Translations under genes and position numbers: made by a program
Assembly: GCF_028994775.1 (NCBI RefSeq)
Contig: NZ_JAJQMN010000009.1
Span: 124,001-188,000 of the forward strand
Origin: Promicromonospora iranensis
Lineage (GTDB): Bacteria > Actinomycetota > Actinomycetes > Actinomycetales > Cellulomonadaceae
Length of the DNA stretch: 64,000 bases
Direction: 5' to 3'
Notes under the pieces: generated by a model
Told to the model about the DNA's origin: nothing
Database searches by the model: none
What the model saw: only the letters and a program-made list of their open reading frames with translations
Part shown: one piece after another, positions 16,613 to 25,614 of the stretch
Layout: each line of letters begins with the position of its first letter
How positions within the stretch are numbered: position 1 is the first letter of the stretch

Positions 16613-19600
16613 TGAGTACCTCGACAATCCAGGGTCGAGCGGCGACGGGTGAGCCCGGCGGACCCCGACAGGGCGCGGGCGCACGCGTGGTGAGAGGGCT
16701 CGGCGCGGCGCTGCTGCTGATCGTGCTCGTCGTCGGTATCCCGGTCGGGCTGTGGATCCTCGGTGGGCCCGTCTGGACAGGACCGGTCAGCCTGAACCGG
16801 ATCATCTCCGTACTCACCACGCCCGACGTGACCGGCTCCGTGCTGCTCGGGCTGGTCAAGATCGTCGGCTGGGTCGGGTGGCTGACCTTCGCCTTCGCCG
16901 TGGTGGTCGAGGTGATCGCGGCCCTGCGCGGACGTCGTTCGCCGCACGTGCGTGGGCTAGGGGCACAGCAGCGTGCCGCGGCGGTGCTGGTCGGTGCGGT
17001 GATCGCGATGCTGGTCGCCGCTCCGGCGGTGACGCCTGCGGTGGCCGCGACGACGCCGCTCGAGACCGGCGCGACCGGGACCGCCGTCTCCGCACCGGTC
17101 ACACCCGGTGCCGCGACGGTCGCTGGTGCTGGTGCTGCCGGTGCCGGCGAGAAGGTGGGGGAGCGGGCCCGGGCCGACGAGGCGCCGTCGGCCACCTATA
17201 CGGTGCAGCCGGGCGACTCGCTGTGGCGGATCGCCGAGCAGACTCTCGGTGACGGCGCACGGTTCAAGCAGATCGCCGACCTCAACTACGGCGTGCCACA
17301 GGCCGACGGCGGCGCGCTCGACGCCGGCAACTGGATCGAGCCGGGCTGGGTACTGAGGCTGCCGGCGGGTGCGGTCTCGGCCGATGCCGGGGTCTCGCCG
17401 ACCTCGGTCGGCCAGGCCGAGGACACCGGCGAGGACCCCGTCGGCATCGCGCCCTCGAAGAGCGCGGGCGACGGCACGCGCGAGCGGGCCGGGTCCAGCG
17501 ACCCGGACGGCACCGTCGACGTGCACAAGCGTGGCGCGTCGCCGTCGGCGGAGGTCGTCGTCGAGTCGGGCGACACACTCTGGGGCATCGCCGAGGAGGA
17601 ACTCGGCGACGGGACCAAGTACCCGGAGGTCTTCGAGGCCTCGCGAGGCACCGAGCAGCCAGGCGGCGCCAGGCTGACCGACCCCGACCTCATCCTTCCG
17701 GGCTGGACCGTGACGGTCCCGGGCGCGGAAGGGTCGAGGCCGGACGCCGGAGCCGAGGGCGGTTCGCGGGCCGACGACGCGGCGGAGCGCTCGCCGGGTG
17801 CCGGCGAGCGGGATGACAAGCAGGGCGCCGGGAAGGGCGACCAGGCTGACCAGCCGGCCGACCAGGGGGCCGACGAGGCCGACGAGTCGGACGAGTCGGC
17901 CGGCCCTGCGGAGTCGGAACCTGCGCCCGAGGGCGCAGGGGCTGACGAACCGGGTGCCGCGGAGTCCGCCGCCGGTGCCGCCGGGCTGCCCCAGAAGAAG
18001 GATCCGCCGGCCCCCGTTCGGCCCGAACCGGAGCAGACCGAGGCCGAGGAGCCCGAGCAGTCCGTACCGACCACCGAGGTGACGCCGGAGGGCGCCGTCG
18101 AGGTCGAGCCGGAGGACATCAAGGAGCCGGGCGGCTCAGGGAACGACATGGTGGAGCCGGGCGGCGGGGCCGGAGAGCCCTCGGACGAGCAGCCGGCCGG
18201 CGAGGCGCCGGCCACCGTGCAGCCGAACCGAGCCGGCCAGAACGCGGGACCCAAGGCGCCCAGCGGCGACCGGGACGAATCCGGGCAGGGCGGCGCTGGG
18301 CAGAGCGGATCCCAGCAGGAGCGCGCCGACCAGCCCGGTCCCGGCGACGCCGGCACCGGAGCCGCCGGTATCGGCAAGCCAGGGAACCAGGAGCCGACTC
18401 CCGAGAAGACCGCGGAGGGCAACCTCGTCCCGCAGGCCCCGCCCGCGCCGCGGGAGACGACAGGGCCCCAGTTCGACGAGGTCACTCCCGAGGACCTCCG
18501 GAACGAACTCGACCTCGGGGCGGGGCAGTCCGCTCCGCACGGGCGCGGGCCGGGTGAGTCGATCCCCGGTGAGAACCTGATCGCCGACGACCTGCTGCCG
18601 CAGGACGAGCCTGCCGCCGCGGAGACCGCGCCCGGCAGCGGCACCACGTGGGGTAACGGGCCGGCGTCGGACCGCGAGCAGCCGGCCGAGACCGGCGCCG
18701 AGGCCCCGGTCGAGGAACAGGCCCCCGTGCCCGGCTCCGACGGGAGCGCCACCTCCGAGGGCGGTGCCGTCACCGAGGAGGTGCTCCCCGACGAGCTCGC
18801 AGGGGACGAGCCGGTCGTCGGCGACAACGCACCCGAGGTCGCCGTGGAGACATCTCCGCCGGTGGAAGCCGCGGCGCCCGTGGAGAGCTCGGGAACAGGC
18901 CGGGCATCCGCCGTCGACCCGGCATCCGTGCCCGTCGACGTGGCCGGTGCCACCACCGCACGTCCCGCGGCGACGGTCGGAGCAGCGGCCGAGGTCGCCG
19001 AGGACGGCACGTCCCTCCTCGACTCGGCGTCCGGGGTCGTGTCCGACGTCGTCGACGACCTCGACGAAACGGTAGGGATCCGCACGGCGGCCGGCGTGGG
19101 CGGGCTGCTCGCAGCGGGACTGATCGCGCTGGTCGCCGTGAAGCGGCGGCGGGTGCACAAGGGCCGGGCGTCCGGTGAGACCGTCGTCGTACCGGGACCG
19201 GACACCCCCGCGGGTGCGCTCGAACGCGACCTGCGGACGGTCGAGGACCCCTTCGGTCGCAGCCAGGTCGACCGCGCACTGCGCAGCCTCGCCCGGTGGC
19301 ACCGCGAACGCGGCCTCCCGCTGCCGGGCGTACGCGTCGCGCGGCTGAAGAGCGGCGAGTTCGTCGAGCTCTACCTCGAGCGGGCGGCAGACCTGCCCGA
19401 ACCCTGGGCCAGCACCACCGACCGGTTCGTCTGGCAGCTCGCGGCGGGCGACGCCGACGCCGCGGCCCAGGTCGGTTCGGTCGTCGAGCCCGTCGAGAGC
19501 GACGACGGCGAAGCGCCCTACCCGGCCCTCGTCACCGTCGGCCATGACGACGAGGACACGCACCTCATGCTCGACCTCGAGAACCTCGCGTGCCTCGACA

Positions 19601-21261
19601 TCCGCGGCACGGACGCCGCAGCGCAGGCGACGCTCGCGGCGCTCGCGGTCGAGCTGGCGACGAGCCTCTGGGCCGACGACCTGCAGGTCACCGTGGTCGG
19701 CGCGCTCGGTGAGCTGCCGGGTGTGGTCGACACCGGCCGGGTCCGGCACGTCTCCAGCCTCGCAGGCATCATCCGGGAGCTGGAGGCCCGCGCGGCCGAC
19801 GTCGACCGGACGCTCGCCCAGGTGGGCGCCACCTCGGTCGCCGATGCGCGCGGTCGAGGGCTGGCGACCGACGCCTGGACGCCGGAGATCCTGCTCGTGG
19901 GGGAGCGGCTCGGCCTGGTCGAGCGCGCCAAGCTCGAGAGCCTGGTCGAACGGGTTCCGGGCGTGGGGATCGCCGCCGTGACCTCCAGCGCGGAGGTGGG
20001 CGACTGGGTGCTCGACCTGACCGGTGAGCTCACCAACGGCGATACCACCCGCGGCATTCTCATGCCCGCCTACATCGCGGTGCGGCCGCAGCAGCTCGAC
20101 GCCACCACCTACGCACAAGCCTTGGCCTTGCTGGCCGAACCCGGGACCGCCCCCGGCCCCACCTGGAGCCGTTCGATCGATCGCACCGAACCGACGCTGG
20201 AGGAGATCCCGATGGATGCTGTCCGCGCCGGTGCCGCGGATTCTGACGTTGCGGTCGGTGAGCCGGACGGCGATGCGCCGTCGCCCAGCTTCGGGACGGG
20301 TAACGGGGGTAGTGGCAACGGCGGGGGTTCGGCGCCGAGGCAGCCCGAGAGGTTCTCGCCGTGGGCGACGGCGGCAGTGAGCGTCGCGACGCCGCCGCTG
20401 GGTACGCCGGTCGTCTCGGACCCGCGGGCCCCGCGGGTCGAGCCGGTCGAGACCCCGCAGGTCGTCGAGGCGCCGATCGTGCGCGTGCTGGGCAGCGTGG
20501 AGCTCGCGGGGACGACGGGTGTCGAGCTGCCGTCCACGCACCAGCGGCAGGCGACCGAGCTGATCGCGTTCCTGGCGTTCAACCCAGGTTCGCGCGGTTC
20601 GGACATCTCGAAGGCGCTGTGGCCGTCGCGCGAGCCGAACCTTGCGACCCGGCGTTCCGCGGTCTCGCGGGCGCGGCGCTGGCTGGGGACGGACGAGAAC
20701 GGCTTCGAGTACCTGCCGCGCTACTGGTCGGCGGACGACGGCGGCCAGGCCGACCTCGAGTCCGCCGGATACCGGCTGCGCGGGGTCAGGACCGACTGGC
20801 ACATCTTCTGCGACCTGGTCGGTCCCGACCTCACGCAGACCCCCACGTCGGACCTGCTCGCTGCCCTGGACCTGGTGCGGGGCCGGCCGTTCGAGGGTGT
20901 GGCGCTGCGCAAGTACGTGTGGGCGGAGCAGCTGATGCACACGATCTCGTCGGGCGTCGTGGACGTGTCGCACGAGGTCGCGCGCCGCGCGCTGCTGGCG
21001 GGCGACGTCGCGATGGCACGGCACGCGTCGCAGGTCGGCCGGCTGGCCGACCCTGTGGACGAGCGCTCGTGGCGCAACGGGATCCGCGCGGAGATCGCCT
21101 CCGGGCGGCGGGACGCGGTGGGCCGGCTCGTCGACCGGCTGCGTGACCACCTGGAGCAGCTCGCCATGGAGCCCGAACCGGACACCGAGGAGCTGCTGGC
21201 GCAGGTGGATGAGCAGGACCGCCGTCGCGAAGCGGACGCGGGCCGGTCGCCGCGGGGCTGA
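16612..21261 (+). CDS. LysM-BTAD transmembrane regulator of the Tad operon
   Basis: 1549 residues. The order is: three N-terminal membrane helices (about 25-50, 75-102, 122-142); a LysM domain (VQPGDSLWRIAEQTLGDG, about 197-250); a second LysM (VESGDTLWGIAEEELGDG, about 318-372); a very acidic Pro/Glu/Gly-rich disordered region (about 375-800); a fourth helix (about 822-842, stopped by VKRRR); a cytoplasmic alpha/beta region; and a C-terminal winged-helix/BTAD domain (from about 1290: VRVLGSVELAGTTGVELPST, then DISKALWPSREPN). With an inside N-terminus the LysM domains face the wall and the BTAD domain faces the DNA. LysM binds peptidoglycan; BTAD domains occur in SARP-type activators. Large BTAD proteins are known at actinobacterial Tad loci. 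A link between wall state and pilus transcription is inference. Confidence 0.85.
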   Translation: MSTSTIQGRAATGEPGGPRQGAGARVVRGLGAALLLIVLVVGIPVGLWILGGPVWTGPVSLNRIISVLTTPDVTGSVLLGLVKIVGWVGWLTFAFAVVVEVIAALRGRRSPHVRGLGAQQRAAAVLVGAVIAMLVAAPAVTPAVAATTPLETGATGTAVSAPVTPGAATVAGAGAAGAGEKVGERARADEAPSATYTVQPGDSLWRIAEQTLGDGARFKQIADLNYGVPQADGGALDAGNWIEPGWVLRLPAGAVSADAGVSPTSVGQAEDTGEDPVGIAPSKSAGDGTRERAGSSDPDGTVDVHKRGASPSAEVVVESGDTLWGIAEEELGDGTKYPEVFEASRGTEQPGGARLTDPDLILPGWTVTVPGAEGSRPDAGAEGGSRADDAAERSPGAGERDDKQGAGKGDQADQPADQGADEADESDESAGPAESEPAPEGAGADEPGAAESAAGAAGLPQKKDPPAPVRPEPEQTEAEEPEQSVPTTEVTPEGAVEVEPEDIKEPGGSGNDMVEPGGGAGEPSDEQPAGEAPATVQPNRAGQNAGPKAPSGDRDESGQGGAGQSGSQQERADQPGPGDAGTGAAGIGKPGNQEPTPEKTAEGNLVPQAPPAPRETTGPQFDEVTPEDLRNELDLGAGQSAPHGRGPGESIPGENLIADDLLPQDEPAAAETAPGSGTTWGNGPASDREQPAETGAEAPVEEQAPVPGSDGSATSEGGAVTEEVLPDELAGDEPVVGDNAPEVAVETSPPVEAAAPVESSGTGRASAVDPASVPVDVAGATTARPAATVGAAAEVAEDGTSLLDSASGVVSDVVDDLDETVGIRTAAGVGGLLAAGLIALVAVKRRRVHKGRASGETVVVPGPDTPAGALERDLRTVEDPFGRSQVDRALRSLARWHRERGLPLPGVRVARLKSGEFVELYLERAADLPEPWASTTDRFVWQLAAGDADAAAQVGSVVEPVESDDGEAPYPALVTVGHDDEDTHLMLDLENLACLDIRGTDAAAQATLAALAVELATSLWADDLQVTVVGALGELPGVVDTGRVRHVSSLAGIIRELEARAADVDRTLAQVGATSVADARGRGLATDAWTPEILLVGERLGLVERAKLESLVERVPGVGIAAVTSSAEVGDWVLDLTGELTNGDTTRGILMPAYIAVRPQQLDATTYAQALALLAEPGTAPGPTWSRSIDRTEPTLEEIPMDAVRAGAADSDVAVGEPDGDAPSPSFGTGNGGSGNGGGSAPRQPERFSPWATAAVSVATPPLGTPVVSDPRAPRVEPVETPQVVEAPIVRVLGSVELAGTTGVELPSTHQRQATELIAFLAFNPGSRGSDISKALWPSREPNLATRRSAVSRARRWLGTDENGFEYLPRYWSADDGGQADLESAGYRLRGVRTDWHIFCDLVGPDLTQTPTSDLLAALDLVRGRPFEGVALRKYVWAEQLMHTISSGVVDVSHEVARRALLAGDVAMARHASQVGRLADPVDERSWRNGIRAEIASGRRDAVGRLVDRLRDHLEQLAMEPEPDTEELLAQVDEQDRRREADAGRSPRG

Positions 21262-21273
21262 CCCGCCGTTGGC

Positions 21274-21307
21274 CGAGCCGGTCGAGACCCATGTCTTGAC
21301 CGGCTCG
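21274..21307 (+). terminator. Hairpin at the end of the Tad operon
   Basis: CGAGCCGGTC (21274-21283) pairs with GACCGGCTCG (21298-21307), and the loop can extend the stem by AGAC/GTCT. It begins 13 nt after the stop at 21261, a fitting terminator for the long operon. Confidence 0.6.
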
Positions 21308-21584
21308 ATCCGCGCCACCCGACGACACCCCCAAGTCGTTCCCTCCCTCAGTGCCGGGCATGCGGACCTCCCCTTCGATCGGCTTGACGCGGACGGAAAG
21401 GGTCGGAGGTTTCTGCGGGATCGCCCGGATGATTCCGTATGGCGAGGCTGTACCGCCCGCTGGTCGAGCTTGTCGAGACCGGTTATCCACAGCACCCACT
21501 TTCCGGATCGTGCTGGCCCGGCTAGCGTCATTCCCGGCTGTTGCGGATACGCAACGGTGGGGCGTGAGCGGCAAGGGGGCGCGA
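21308..21584. other. Intergenic region with REP-like unit and palindrome
   Basis: No credible gene. It contains a REP-like unit in reverse orientation (GGTCGAGCTTGTCGAGACC, 21462-21480) and the palindrome GTTGCGGATACGCAAC (21540-21555) 30 bp before the lipoprotein start. Confidence 0.5.
21540..21555. promoter_or_regulatory. Palindrome GTTGC-N6-GCAAC, copy 1
   Basis: GTTGCGGATACGCAAC. A near-identical element (GTTGCATATACGCAAC) lies at 23725-23740 ahead of the second secreted-protein gene pair. Shared sequence and similar context suggest a common operator; this is inference. Confidence 0.5.
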
Positions 21585-22190
21585 ATGGATGGCGCGGCGA
21601 TGCGTATTGCGGGGCTGTTCGTGGTTGTCGGTCTGGCCTTGTCGGGCTGCACGGGTTCGAGCCCGGATCCTGAGGTGACCGCTTCATCGACGGGGAACTC
21701 GACCGGGGATTCGACGCCCGCGGTGTCCGCGAGCCCGTCCCCGTCGGTGCCGACCAAGCCGGAGCGTCCGGACGCGATGGAGCGTGACGACGCAAAGGGT
21801 GCGGCTGCGGCTGCGGAGTACTTCATCGAGCTCTACCCGTACGTGATGGCTACGGGCGATACCGAGGAGTTCGAGGCGATGTCGCATCGGGCTTGCGGGT
21901 TTTGCGATGACGCGCTGGAGCAGGCCAAGCGGATCGAGGAAGGTGGCTGGGTCTATACGGGTGGGGGTTCGACACTCTCGCTAACACAGGCCTACGAACG
22001 GGACGAACTCACAGGGATCTACCCGCTGGATGTCGAGATCTCACAGGAGTCATCCCAGATTTCCGAAATCGGTGGCCCCCAACTCGACTCCGTAGAGTCG
22101 AAGGTGTTCGATCGCCGAATCGAGATGGGTCTTCGTAGCGGTGAATGGGTGGTCGTGACAGTCACTCCGATCCCGGAGGCGGACCGATGA
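21585..22190 (+). CDS. DUF6318-like lipoprotein
   Basis: 201 residues from ATG 21585 (AAGGGGG upstream); ATG 21600 or GTG 21564 are alternatives. All give the lipoprotein signal MRIAGLFVVVGLALSGC, with the lipobox LSGC. A Ser/Thr/Pro linker precedes the conserved domain: KPERPDAMERDDAKGAAAAA, EYFIELYPYVMATGDTEEFE, AMSHRACGFCDDAL. This is the pattern I associate with DUF6318, found in Micrococcales lipoproteins; the CGFC pair may form a disulfide. Function unknown. It overlaps the following PKD-domain gene by ATGA, so the two are co-expressed. Confidence 0.8.
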   Translation: MDGAAMRIAGLFVVVGLALSGCTGSSPDPEVTASSTGNSTGDSTPAVSASPSPSVPTKPERPDAMERDDAKGAAAAAEYFIELYPYVMATGDTEEFEAMSHRACGFCDDALEQAKRIEEGGWVYTGGGSTLSLTQAYERDELTGIYPLDVEISQESSQISEIGGPQLDSVESKVFDRRIEMGLRSGEWVVVTVTPIPEADR

Positions 22191-23059
22191 ATCTAGCGAC
22201 TGCCCTCGTTCTTGCCATAGCAATGGCATACCCGCCCGGAGGCCTAGGCGATATAGAAGGCCAGAGTCGCGAAGACGCGGTGCGGGTGTCTGCCGAATTG
22301 CCGACGCAGGTTGTGCAGCAAAGTCCGGGCGACGGCCAGCGATGGTCGGCTGTGTCCCGGCCGCCGCCCGTGCGCCAGTGGCGCGTCACTCCCGCCATGT
22401 GCTTCCTGCGTGACCTCAGCGGTGCTACCGCGTTCGCCGAATCCTGCGACGAGGGCCATCAGCTCGCCTACGCCGGGATCGAGTGCGAGGACGGCGAGCA
22501 GCCGGTCGGCGCCCTGTTCGAGCAGCGGCGCGAGGCGGGCGGTTGGTCGGATGCTTCGCTGGTCGAGGAGGAGTCCTGCTTGGCGGAGCGTCGTCAACAG
22601 GTCGACCTGCCAGCGGCGGCGGCGCGTGCATTCCAGGAGATGCAGATCGCGCCGTCCGAGGTGAACGTGCAGCCACCGGACGGATGGACCCTGGTCAACG
22701 TCGACACGATTGCCTTCACTGAAAGCCAACCCCGCACAATGAGTACCAGTCTGTTCGGCATACCCGTCGAAATCAGGGCTGTGCCGAGCACCTACTCGTG
22801 GGACTTCGGCGACGGATCAGCACCTTTTGTCACCACTGACCCTGGTTCCCCATACCCGGCACACACGGTCGCGCACGCCTATGCGAAGCAGGGATCGGCG
22901 ACCATCTCGCTCACCACCACATGGCATGGCCAGTTCCGGTTGGCCGGCGAACCGACCTGGCATGACGTCGTGGGAGAGGGGACAACGGTGTCGTCGTCGG
23001 GCAGCCTGGAGATCTTGGAAGCGAGAGCGCGTCTGGTGGAGGACCTGTACGGCGGCTGA
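22187..23059 (+). CDS. Secreted PKD-domain protein
   Basis: 290 residues from ATG 22187, which overlaps the lipoprotein stop and has GGAGG 7 nt upstream. The N-terminus MNLATALVLAIAMAYPPGG is a short secretion signal. The middle is Cys-containing and unassigned. The C-terminal third holds a PKD-type beta-sandwich, with STYSWDFGDGSAPF at about residue 203 and VAHAYAKQGSATISLTTTW. PKD domains usually mediate surface or polysaccharide contacts. Coupling to a lipoprotein suggests a small envelope complex; the role is unknown. Confidence 0.7.
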   Translation: MNLATALVLAIAMAYPPGGLGDIEGQSREDAVRVSAELPTQVVQQSPGDGQRWSAVSRPPPVRQWRVTPAMCFLRDLSGATAFAESCDEGHQLAYAGIECEDGEQPVGALFEQRREAGGWSDASLVEEESCLAERRQQVDLPAAAARAFQEMQIAPSEVNVQPPDGWTLVNVDTIAFTESQPRTMSTSLFGIPVEIRAVPSTYSWDFGDGSAPFVTTDPGSPYPAHTVAHAYAKQGSATISLTTTWHGQFRLAGEPTWHDVVGEGTTVSSSGSLEILEARARLVEDLYGG

Positions 23060-23085
23060 CCCGATAGTCGCTTCGCCCCGATGCC

Positions 23086-23613
23086 TCAAGGCGCCTTCGG
23101 TGACGCCCCAGCCGTGTCGAGACAGCGGTCTATGAGTGCCGTGAGCTCCAGTGAAAGCGGGAGTCCGGCCCGCTCTGCGGGTGCGACGTCGTCATAGAGC
23201 GTGATCGCGACCGGGCCGGGCTGCTGGTCAGCCGCGGCGTCGGTGCAGAGCAGGACGCCGACTGTCGGCCCGTGAACTTCGGGCGCACGGACCAGGTCAT
23301 CCACCAGGCTGAGGGTGTAGCGGGCACGTGCCACCAGGGCTGGGTCGAACCGCCCGGCCTGGACCTGGATAGCGATGTAGCGCATCTGGGTTACGTGGAA
23401 GAGCAACAGGTCGATCGTGTAGTCCCGGTCGTTCTCCGTAAGGCTCACGTGGCGGTCGACCAAACACATGTGGCGATCCGGGGTGGCCAGCAGGTCCTCA
23501 AGGTGATCCACCACGATGCCCGTGAACGAGCGACGGATCGAGTCGACGAGTTCGCCTACCACGTCCTCGAACCCCTCGGGCCGAAAGTCCTCTGTGCGCT
23601 GGAAGAAACTCAT
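23086..23613 (-). CDS. Standalone DUF1016/YhcG C-terminal domain, probably inactive
   Basis: 175 residues. The run HMCLVDRHVSLTENDRDYTI, DLLLFHVTQMRYIAIQVQAG and FDPALVARARYTLSLVDDL matches the PDDEXK nuclease domain at the C-terminus of YhcG-type DUF1016 proteins, where the family reads roughly FYIDLLFYH...IELKxGxF...YLNLVDD. Two points stand out. The usual N-terminal domain is absent, and the catalytic E-x-K of IELK is replaced by Q-x-Q (IQVQ), although the preceding Asp is kept. The nuclease is therefore probably inactive, or the protein is a degraded or repurposed remnant. It is convergent to the PKD gene and has no operon partner. Confidence 0.65.
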   Translation of the reverse strand: MSFFQRTEDFRPEGFEDVVGELVDSIRRSFTGIVVDHLEDLLATPDRHMCLVDRHVSLTENDRDYTIDLLLFHVTQMRYIAIQVQAGRFDPALVARARYTLSLVDDLVRAPEVHGPTVGVLLCTDAAADQQPGPVAITLYDDVAPAERAGLPLSLELTALIDRCLDTAGASPKAP

Positions 23614-23924
23614 GGTTCGGCTCTCGCGATCTCGGTGTGGGGACCGGCGAAGTTCTCAGTATCAGCACGGGTGAAATTGCTCATGAGCCAAGCCTGTAGA
23701 GCGATCACAGCATCCGCCACCCGAGTTGCATATACGCAACAAAGCGGCATGCGCGCGAGCTCGCGCGGAGGCCAGGACATGACGAGTTGCAGGCCTGGCC
23801 ATGGCTGGCGTTGGCTGGATGTTGTGAATTATCACAGGAGCGCCTTGCCGGGAAGACGGATATAGCGCACCCTTGCTTACGGCCGTGTTCACTGAGTTCT
23901 GCCCGAAGTTGAGGGAGTCGCCGG
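23614..23924. other. Intergenic region with two palindromes
   Basis: No credible gene. It holds GTTGCATATACGCAAC (23725-23740), matching 21540-21555, and a perfect 16-bp palindrome CGCGCGAGCTCGCGCG (23752-23767). Confidence 0.5.
23725..23740. promoter_or_regulatory. Palindrome GTTGC-N6-GCAAC, copy 2
   Basis: GTTGCATATACGCAAC, 185 bp upstream of the membrane-anchored protein gene. See copy 1 at 21540. Confidence 0.45.
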
Positions 23925-24602
23925 ATGGTCTCGTCCGCCATCACGCCCACGCGCACCATCGCCGTCCTCATCGGAGTCGCAGTCATTGCGGTAGCCGGGT
24001 TCGCGGTCGTGCGGTCTGGCGTGTTCGAGCCGGAGACGGTCCAAGGTGCGATGCCCGGTCCGGGCTCGTCGTCGCCCTCGGCCTCGGTCTCGGCGCCGCC
24101 GAGCCCGTCGGTTTCGCCTTCCCCGACTCGTGTGCCTCCAGCCAAGCCGACGACGCCGGGGCAGATCAGGGCGCAGAACATCGCCGACGCGAAGGCGCGG
24201 CTCGTGGAGTACTACGAGACGACGGCCCAGGTAGCCAACAGCGGGTTCAAGGACTGGGAACGAAGACTGGTTCCGTTCTGGGGAAGTTTCGAGATTCGCG
24301 ATTCGATGGGGGCCGCCTATGCCCAAAGCCTGGACGTGGGCCAGTACACAACGGGTGCCGCACGGATTGAGTCTTTTCGAACTACTGGGTACCGGGCGCC
24401 AGAACCCAAGTACGAACGTGTCGGGTTCGAGGTTTGCGTCGACTTCTCGGATGTCCGGACGTTCGAGGAAAACGGTAAGGAAATCCGGCGTCAGGCGGGT
24501 GTGCCGGCGAGATACTACCTCCACTACGAGATGCGACACCACGGTGAAGACCGTGGTTGGGCTATCGATGCAGAGGACCGACAGGTGGAGCGCGCATGTT
24601 GA
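23925..24602 (+). CDS. Membrane-anchored extracellular protein
   Basis: 225 residues. An N-terminal membrane helix (about 12-32, no lipobox) is followed by a Ser/Pro-rich spacer (about 45-75) and a domain of about 140 residues (AKARLVEYYETTAQVANSGF onwards). The spacing suggests an NTF2-like fold, but I do not recognise the family. Its organisation, one anchored protein followed by an overlapping secreted protein gene, mirrors the 21585/22187 pair. Confidence 0.65.
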   Translation: MVSSAITPTRTIAVLIGVAVIAVAGFAVVRSGVFEPETVQGAMPGPGSSSPSASVSAPPSPSVSPSPTRVPPAKPTTPGQIRAQNIADAKARLVEYYETTAQVANSGFKDWERRLVPFWGSFEIRDSMGAAYAQSLDVGQYTTGAARIESFRTTGYRAPEPKYERVGFEVCVDFSDVRTFEENGKEIRRQAGVPARYYLHYEMRHHGEDRGWAIDAEDRQVERAC

Positions 24603-25573
24603 CCTTTAAGATGCGCAACGTCTCAGTCCGCGGTGTCGTGGCGACGGCAATCTTTTCACTGCTTGCCACTCTGCTAATCGACGCACCCGCCGTAGCAGCG
24701 GAGTGTCGAGATGTGTTGCAGCCCGACGGGACCGTTAAGACGATCTGCGAGGAAGAGGGCGGTAGCCAGGAGCCAGGTGGCGGCGATGACGGAAGCGGAG
24801 AGGGGGGCGGTGGTGCTCCTCGTGTCTGTGAACTGGAAGGACGAGAGATTCCGTGCAGCAGTGAGTTCGGCGCCTGGGATGGGTACTGCTACGTCCGTGT
24901 AGTTACGGACGATCCAAATGTGCATAGGGACGTCTGGGGGAACCACACCGATGGAGTGATCGTGGAATGTAGTCCCTTCGACTGCGTTGGCGGGCCAGAT
25001 CCGTGCCCAGGTGCCACGTTGGATTGGGCTCCCGGCCCACCGGCTCAGCCTGGGCCTTCTGCAGAGGAGCTCGCCCGTCGTGCCGTTGCATCCATGCAGC
25101 TCACCATGGGCCAAATCGGTTCTACCCCGCCATCATCCACGAGTGATCCGAATGCCGTTGGTTCCATCGGCCTACCGATCTGGCTGTGGATCGCTGACCG
25201 TGCCGAGAATACAGTCGGCCCTATCACCCGAACCGCGAGTGATGGCGGGCTGTCGGTCAGCGCCACGGGCACACTCGATCGGGTCGAATGGACGCTACTC
25301 AGTGCAAGTGGTGCCACCGTCGGCGCCATTACGTGCGACGGACCAAATGCACCCGGCACACCTTACGACGGCCGGAACAGTGCCGAGCCTTCGCCGACCT
25401 GCGGCTTCGGTGCCGACCTGAACAGCAGCCCAGGAAACCTGACGCTTACGGGCACGGCTTACTGGGTGGTCGAGTGGCAAGGCGGCGGCCAAGCCGGTCA
25501 GATCGACGTACCCGCACAGAGCAACAGCACCCAGATCCGGATCGGCGAGCTCCAGGCGCTCGTACAGAACTAA
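24596..25573 (+). CDS. Secreted hypothetical protein
   Basis: 325 residues from ATG 24596, chosen for GGAG at 5-nt spacing and for a clean signal peptide (RGVVATAIFSLLATLLIDAP, then AVAA before ECRD). It overlaps the preceding stop by 7 nt. Cysteine-containing N-terminal region, Gly-rich linker, then a beta-rich C-terminal region (LSVSATGTLDRVEWTLLSAS, later LTLTGTAYWVVEWQGGG). The family is not recognised. It is likely co-secreted with the upstream membrane protein. Confidence 0.65.
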   Translation: MLTFKMRNVSVRGVVATAIFSLLATLLIDAPAVAAECRDVLQPDGTVKTICEEEGGSQEPGGGDDGSGEGGGGAPRVCELEGREIPCSSEFGAWDGYCYVRVVTDDPNVHRDVWGNHTDGVIVECSPFDCVGGPDPCPGATLDWAPGPPAQPGPSAEELARRAVASMQLTMGQIGSTPPSSTSDPNAVGSIGLPIWLWIADRAENTVGPITRTASDGGLSVSATGTLDRVEWTLLSASGATVGAITCDGPNAPGTPYDGRNSAEPSPTCGFGADLNSSPGNLTLTGTAYWVVEWQGGGQAGQIDVPAQSNSTQIRIGELQALVQN

Positions 25574-25614
25574 GCGTCCCTGTACGCCATCGCCGTCCCG
25601 CGAGAGGCGGCTTG

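Noticed and set aside
18136-21795. 1219-codon minus-strand frame opposite the LysM-BTAD gene
   Set aside because: Arg/Pro/Gly-rich translation with no domain; antisense shadow of a well-supported gene.
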